The position numbers were made by a program, and so were the translations under genes. Of a DNA stretch of 35,511 nt, positions 31,698-35,511 are shown in pieces (positions within the stretch are counted from its first letter, which is position 1; every line of letters begins with the position of its first letter). The stretch is from Treponema sp. (GTDB lineage Bacteria > Spirochaetota > Spirochaetia > Treponematales > Breznakiellaceae), in assembly GCA_031286095.1 (NCBI GenBank), contig JAITUY010000058.1, forward strand, positions 1 to 35,511, read 5' to 3'. The notes beneath the pieces were generated by a model. It saw only the letters and a program-made list of their open reading frames with translations, had not been told where the DNA came from and did not search any database.

Positions 31698-32865
31698 TTA
31701 ACACCTTTTTTGTATAATCTTCGTTTATAAAATCAAGTTTTTTTAAAATCATTCTTAAAATAGTATCACGGTCTATCACTATTCGTCCTGTAGCCCCTAT
31801 ACCTACGCGAAGATACATTTTTTCTCCCTCTCTTGAAATAAGCCACGGTTCTTTTATTTTTGCCTCAACAATAAAGTACGGCGTTGCATCTTGTACGATA
31901 TTGTAATCCGCAGGGATCAAGTTTATCTCCGCTTCAATTTTACCGTATTTTGACGGCGGCAAACCTGGAAATCTTAAAACTGCTTTTTGCCCTGTTTTAA
32001 CTCTTGCAATGTATGCAGGTTCTATATAAAGCTCAGCTTTCAATCCTGTTTCATTGTCAGGAACAATTGTTAGTATTTCTTCGCATGGAACAATGTAATC
32101 GCCTATATTGAGTTTGCGAAGTTCATTTATTCTTCCTGAAATAGGAGAATAAATAGTACCGTTTCTTATATTACGATCTAAATCTGCCATTCTTCGTTCT
32201 AAATTTTCTTTACTTTGAATTAGATTTTCTAATATATCTTTCGTTTCTGTTGCTTTACTGTTTTTCCATAATGCAAATTGTAATTCAGTACGTTCCAAAT
32301 CTCCTTTCATATCATCAATTTTTTGTTTTACTAATAACATTTCAGGAGTATTTTTTTCTGTTTCCAATTTCTTTCGCATTTCATCAATTTGTAATGATTG
32401 CCGTCTATTTTCAAGTATATATTTTTCAGAATGTAAATAAGCTTCCTCATTATTTTTTGAGACAGTATTAGTATTTCGTTTTATTGTTTCAATTAATGCG
32501 GTATAAATATAAATATTATTTTTTATTCTTTCCATGAGTTCTTTTGAATTTTGAAGTTCCAGAAAATCGGCAGAAGTATCAAGTTTAAATAGTAAATCAC
32601 CTTTTTTTACATATTCATTATGAATATAATTTTTTTGTTGTATTTGTCCTCCTGTTAGCGGTTTAATTATTGAGATTGTTTCTATAGGGCGTAAAAAGAC
32701 AGTTGCTTTTACTATTTCGTCCATTTTTGCAATAGAAGCCCAAATTAAAGCGACAACTAATACGCAGGTAATTATAAATATAAACATTTTAACCGCAGGA
32801 GATGGTTTTGTCATAAAAAATTGATAACCAAGTTGAAATTCTTCTAAATTTGAAAATTTTATCAT
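31684..32865 (-). CDS. HlyD-family membrane fusion protein (type I export adaptor)
   Basis: 393 residues from the ATG at 32865, which overlaps the ABC transporter stop as ATGA. The track start six codons earlier is less likely. One transmembrane helix (about 28-48: MFIFIITCVLVVALIWASI) precedes a biotinyl-lipoyl-like beta strand (VFLRPIETISIIKPLTGGQI), a coiled coil (about 90-200), and a second lipoyl half (GTIYSPISGRINELRKLNIGDYI). The C-terminal beta-barrel domain ends in IVIDRDTILRMILKKLDF. It bridges the ABC transporter and the TolC-type channel. Confidence 0.87.
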   Translation of the reverse strand: MIKFSNLEEFQLGYQFFMTKPSPAVKMFIFIITCVLVVALIWASIAKMDEIVKATVFLRPIETISIIKPLTGGQIQQKNYIHNEYVKKGDLLFKLDTSADFLELQNSKELMERIKNNIYIYTALIETIKRNTNTVSKNNEEAYLHSEKYILENRRQSLQIDEMRKKLETEKNTPEMLLVKQKIDDMKGDLERTELQFALWKNSKATETKDILENLIQSKENLERRMADLDRNIRNGTIYSPISGRINELRKLNIGDYIVPCEEILTIVPDNETGLKAELYIEPAYIARVKTGQKAVLRFPGLPPSKYGKIEAEINLIPADYNIVQDATPYFIVEAKIKEPWLISREGEKMYLRVGIGATGRIVIDRDTILRMILKKLDFINEDYTKKVLNEEN

Positions 32866-35024
32866 ATAACTGTTTCTTCCCATAATTTTTTATACAAACC
32901 TTTTCTTGCAAGCAATTCTTTATGATTTCCATATTCAACGATATTTCCCTTGTCCATAACAAAAATAACATCGCAGTTTTGTATTGTGGTTAGCCGATGA
33001 GCGATAATTATCGCAGTTATATTTCCCCGTAATCTTTCAATTGCCTTATGAATATTACGTTCACTGATAGTGTCAAGATTACTTGTTGCTTCATCTAAAA
33101 TAATTATATCGTGATTTTCAAGCAAAGCTCGCGCCAACGCCAACCGCTGTTTTTCTCCTCCTGATAAAGTTGACCCCTGTTCGCTTAATTTTGTTTCGTA
33201 CTGTTCCGGTAATAAGTTTATAAATTCGTGGGCGTCCGCTTTTTTTGCCGCTTCTATAATTTTATCCATTGAAGCGTCGGGGTTACCTAAAGCTATATTT
33301 TCAGCAATAGTTCCCGCATATAAATATACGTCTTGTGGAACATATCCTATCCGTGTCCGTAAGGCTGTCGCATTAATAAAACGCAAATCATATTCGTCAA
33401 TAGAGACAGTTCCCTTTTCCGGTTCATAAAACTTGAGTAATAATTTAATAAGTGTTGTTTTGCCACAACCGGATGGGCCGACAAATGCCGCCCATTGTCC
33501 TTTTTTTATTTTAAATGACAAATCTGTATATATTGGCGATCTCATACCATATTTAAAAAAAACATTTTTAAACTCAATATCGCCTTCTAACTCTGATGGT
33601 TCTATAAGTTTTAACTCTTCGGACTGTTCAATTTTCATTTCAAGAATTTCACTGACTCTTTCTGCGGCAACAGAAGCTTCTTGTATTTGCGGCTGAATGT
33701 TTATCATACGAAATAATGGTCCGGTAAAATATGATAACAATGCATTAAAACTTAAAAGCGTTCCAAAACTAAAAGTATCTTTAATAATTCCGCTACTGCC
33801 TACCCAAAATATTATAATAGTGGTAAGCCCATTTATTAATCCTGCAAAAAAACGTTGCCAAATACCGAGCCGTGATGTTTTCCATCCTGTCCATACAGTT
33901 TTCATTTGCTTTTCTTCATAAATTTTTCCAATGTTTTTCTCTGCATTAAACGCTTTTATAGTATATGCGCCTTTTATCGCCTCAACTAACATTGAATTAA
34001 CTTCAGCTTCTTGTTTTCTCAATTTCCCGTAGTAATCTCTAAAAAGTTTTGAGAAAAATAAAATAATTATGCTCATAAAAAAAACATTGGCAATTGATAT
34101 AGCAAATAAAGTGCCGTTTATTTTAAAGAGAATTGGTCCAACAATAACAATTAACACGGTATCAAAAATTAAAGACAATGCCGTACCGGAAAGCATTTCT
34201 CTTATCCTGGAAGTATCATTCAATCTTGACAGTATTTCACCTGTTTTTCGGGAATCAAAAAAGGAAAGCTGTAATTTAAAAATATGCGTAATATAAGAGA
34301 AATTGAGTTGTATATCCGTTTTAAATGAAAAATAATTAATTAGTATGCTTCTTAACCCTTCAAAAATAGATTGGATAACTGTAATAAGTATGACTCCGAT
34401 AGACAACGCTGTTAATGTAAATGCGGCTTTTGATATGATTATTTCGTCCATTACGTATTTATAGTAATTTGATGTTATAATACCAAATATAATTAGAACA
34501 GACGACGACAAGCTTACAATGATTAAATTTCTCCCGTGTGGTAAAATTAAAGGAAGATATTTAAATAAATTATTTTTTTGATTCTTTTCCGCAACAAAAT
34601 TTGTGGAAGGTGATAAAAACAATACATAACCAGTCCATATTTTTAGAAAATCTGAACGGTTTAATTTATATTTACCTCTTGAAAAATCAGGGTCCCATAT
34701 TGTTAATTTTTTTTTACTAATATTCGTTACAATAACATAATGGTCTAACATTTTGTTATCATAGGGTATTTGTACATGGGCTATAAAAGGAAATATAATT
34801 TTTTGATCTAAAGTAGAATCTTTAACTTCTCCACGCATTGCGTTTGCGGTAAATCCAATATTTTCAGCGGCATTTTTCATTCCGGCTAGATTTGTACCAA
34901 TAAGGTCTGTTTTGCAAAACTCACGCACTTTACCAATGGTAATAAATAAATTATAATGCGAGGCAACCATTGCAATACAAGCGGGACCGCAGTCTGTTTC
35001 ATCTAGTTGTCGATAATATTTCAT
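32862..35024 (-). CDS. Peptidase-containing ABC transporter (C39 peptidase, bacteriocin/peptide exporter)
   Basis: 720 residues. The N-terminal C39 peptidase has QLDETDCGPAC with oxyanion Q6 and catalytic C12, histidine H95 in MLDHYVIV and D111 in IWDPD. A six-helix transmembrane domain spans about 165-440. The ATPase domain has Walker A GPSGCGKTT, signature LSGGEKQRLALARALL and Walker B IIILDEATSNLD. Such transporters cut peptide precursors after a double-glycine leader and export the core. All catalytic residues are present, so it should be active. Only about 125 bp separate it from hairpin copy 13, so the promoter is near or in the repeat. The gene is AT-rich, suggesting acquisition. Confidence 0.93.
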   Translation of the reverse strand: MKYYRQLDETDCGPACIAMVASHYNLFITIGKVREFCKTDLIGTNLAGMKNAAENIGFTANAMRGEVKDSTLDQKIIFPFIAHVQIPYDNKMLDHYVIVTNISKKKLTIWDPDFSRGKYKLNRSDFLKIWTGYVLFLSPSTNFVAEKNQKNNLFKYLPLILPHGRNLIIVSLSSSVLIIFGIITSNYYKYVMDEIIISKAAFTLTALSIGVILITVIQSIFEGLRSILINYFSFKTDIQLNFSYITHIFKLQLSFFDSRKTGEILSRLNDTSRIREMLSGTALSLIFDTVLIVIVGPILFKINGTLFAISIANVFFMSIIILFFSKLFRDYYGKLRKQEAEVNSMLVEAIKGAYTIKAFNAEKNIGKIYEEKQMKTVWTGWKTSRLGIWQRFFAGLINGLTTIIIFWVGSSGIIKDTFSFGTLLSFNALLSYFTGPLFRMINIQPQIQEASVAAERVSEILEMKIEQSEELKLIEPSELEGDIEFKNVFFKYGMRSPIYTDLSFKIKKGQWAAFVGPSGCGKTTLIKLLLKFYEPEKGTVSIDEYDLRFINATALRTRIGYVPQDVYLYAGTIAENIALGNPDASMDKIIEAAKKADAHEFINLLPEQYETKLSEQGSTLSGGEKQRLALARALLENHDIIILDEATSNLDTISERNIHKAIERLRGNITAIIIAHRLTTIQNCDVIFVMDKGNIVEYGNHKELLARKGLYKKLWEETVI

Positions 35025-35061
35025 TCTTTTGTTCTCTCATTGTTTTTCCAAAAATCCTAAT

Positions 35062-35114
35062 GGAATTGCCAACTGCCCAATAGTTAGCTTTTGGGCAGTT
35101 GATTGGTAATTTCC
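35062..35114 (-). promoter_or_regulatory. Hairpin in the leader of the export operon
   Basis: AACTGCCCAA and TTGGGCAGTT (35071-35080 and 35091-35100) form a perfect 10-bp stem, extended by imperfect GGAATTGCC/GGTAATTTCC arms. It lies 40 to 90 bases before the transporter start. No T-run follows on the minus strand, so an operator or mRNA-stabilising structure is more likely than a terminator. Confidence 0.5.
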
Positions 35115-35150
35115 AAAAACAAGCTTCTAAAAAGTTTCTTTTCCTTTTAT

Positions 35151-35272
35151 TGGACTTGTTCGACAACCCGGTTGGTTGTCTCACAAGTCTTGCGGTTTTT
35201 CAGGCTAAAGCCTTACAAAACCGCGTTTTTTAATATGAAGTTGTTCAGAAACTGAAGTTTCTGAATAACTCT
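35151..35272 (+). repeat. Three-hairpin dispersed repeat, copy 13 (subfamily I, short middle)
   Basis: Module 1 with the asymmetric GTCTCAC half, a short GCGGTTTTTCAGGCTAAAGCCTTACAAAACCGC middle and module 3 with one change (GAATAACT). It lies between the divergent export operon and the small gene at the right edge. Confidence 0.92.
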
Positions 35273-35320
35273 ATATATGTTTTCGTATGAAAACAACAGT
35301 TTTGATAAGGAGTTGTATTA

Positions 35321-35407
35321 ATGAAAAAACTCAATAACACAGCCAACAAGATGTGTGGAAATCAATTTTTTTTTTTTTTCACGAACCGCATGAACTTTTA
35401 CTCCTAA
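35321..35407 (+). CDS. Short ORF with a 14-T tract, possible phase-variable peptide gene
   Basis: ATG with AAGGAG 8 bases upstream starts MKKLNNTANKMCGNQ, then a run of 14 T (35366-35379), and stops after 28 residues. If the run were 12 or 15 T, the frame would instead enter HEPHELLLLSHSLLDTVSKV and GKGGGNDESK, which is open to the window end. A good ribosome-binding site and the adjacent C39 exporter suggest a secreted-peptide gene that is switched by slippage, or a recently broken one. The GGG before NDESK could be a double-glycine cleavage site, but this is inference. The true 3' end lies outside the window. Confidence 0.4.
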   Translation: MKKLNNTANKMCGNQFFFFFTNRMNFYS

Positions 35408-35485
35408 GTCATTCGTTATTAGACACTGTTAGCAAAGTTAGACAAAGAGGAAATAAAGAGGCAAGACAAGGGAAGGGAGGGGGAA

Positions 35486-35511
35486 ATGATGAATCAAAAC
35501 AAGCGGCTATA
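35486..35511 (+). CDS. Possible start of a further gene at the right edge (partial)
   Basis: GGGAGGGGG at 35475-35483 sits a few bases before paired ATG codons (35486 and 35489), giving MMNQNKRL before the window ends. The frame differs from the HEPHELL frame discussed for the preceding ORF, so the two readings compete. Only eight codons are visible and no family can be assigned. Confidence 0.3.

Noticed and set aside
34999-35184. 61-residue minus-strand ORF starting MRQPTGLSNKS
   Set aside because: The start is supplied by repeat copy 13 and the rest is the leader of the export operon. It overlaps the true transporter start in another frame.
147-35272. CRISPR array
   Set aside because: The repeats are 90-150 bp, widely dispersed, in both orientations and without regular spacers. 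No cas genes are present.
1-35511. tRNA, rRNA or riboswitch genes
   Set aside because: No cloverleaf with a TTCGA-type arm and acceptor stem, no rRNA-like conserved sequence and no known riboswitch core was recognised by eye. The palindromic repeats contain TTCGA strings but not tRNA structure.

Overview
The window looks like a piece of a Treponema-type spirochete chromosome, and a gut (termite-associated) treponeme is a reasonable guess. The evidence is a fliL-fliM-fliY flagellar motor cluster behind a sigma-28-type promoter, a FliY carrying a CheY-binding EIDALL motif and a Met/Gly-rich linker, a large Cache-type chemoreceptor, a cupin-type XRE regulator paired with an acyl-CoA ligase, and lipoproteins with loose spirochete-style lipoboxes. 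The species assignment is inference. Core genes are moderately GC-rich, while several inserted islands are strikingly AT-rich.

Layout. 1-1620: 3' end of a topoisomerase-type zinc-finger gene, then an AT-rich orphan membrane-protein gene between two palindromic sites that resemble integron attC sites. 1750-4132: cystathionine gamma-synthase/lyase family gene overlapping a PatB/MalY beta-lyase (sulfur amino acid metabolism). 4337-6244: DUF362 lipoprotein plus ArsP/DUF318-type permease. 6621-11525: chemoreceptor and hybrid histidine kinase separated by a long hairpin. 11943-12605: small outer-membrane beta-barrel protein. 13137-14500: AT-rich accessory fragments (lipoprotein, truncated OB-fold protein, small membrane protein) cut up by repeats. 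14643-17426: fliY, fliM, fliL on the minus strand. 17553-20590: acyl-CoA ligase, XRE-cupin regulator, lipoprotein. 20650-24700: a block bracketed by two inverted ~205-bp repeats and containing an IS630 transposase relic, a second acyl-CoA ligase and dtd. 24757-29313: galE, M20 dipeptidase and dinG-type helicase in a tight operon, then a small gene. 29320-30260: hairpin-rich debris and an IS1182 transposase relic. 30270-35024: AT-rich type I export operon (C39 peptidase-ABC transporter, HlyD adaptor, TolC channel), with a possible small substrate gene containing a 14-T tract at the right edge.

The most striking feature is a family of ~90-150 bp three-hairpin repeats present in 11 clear and several decayed copies. 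They have imperfect terminal inverted repeats, TA-type flanks, exchangeable middle modules and at least two subfamilies with one chimera. They sit at the edges of genes and of AT-rich fragments, behave like MITEs, and supply an outward reading frame (RQPTGLSNKS) that creates fused ORFs in flanking DNA. Together with attC-like cassettes, two transposase relics and a possible homopolymer switch, the window shows a genome strongly remodelled by small palindromic elements.
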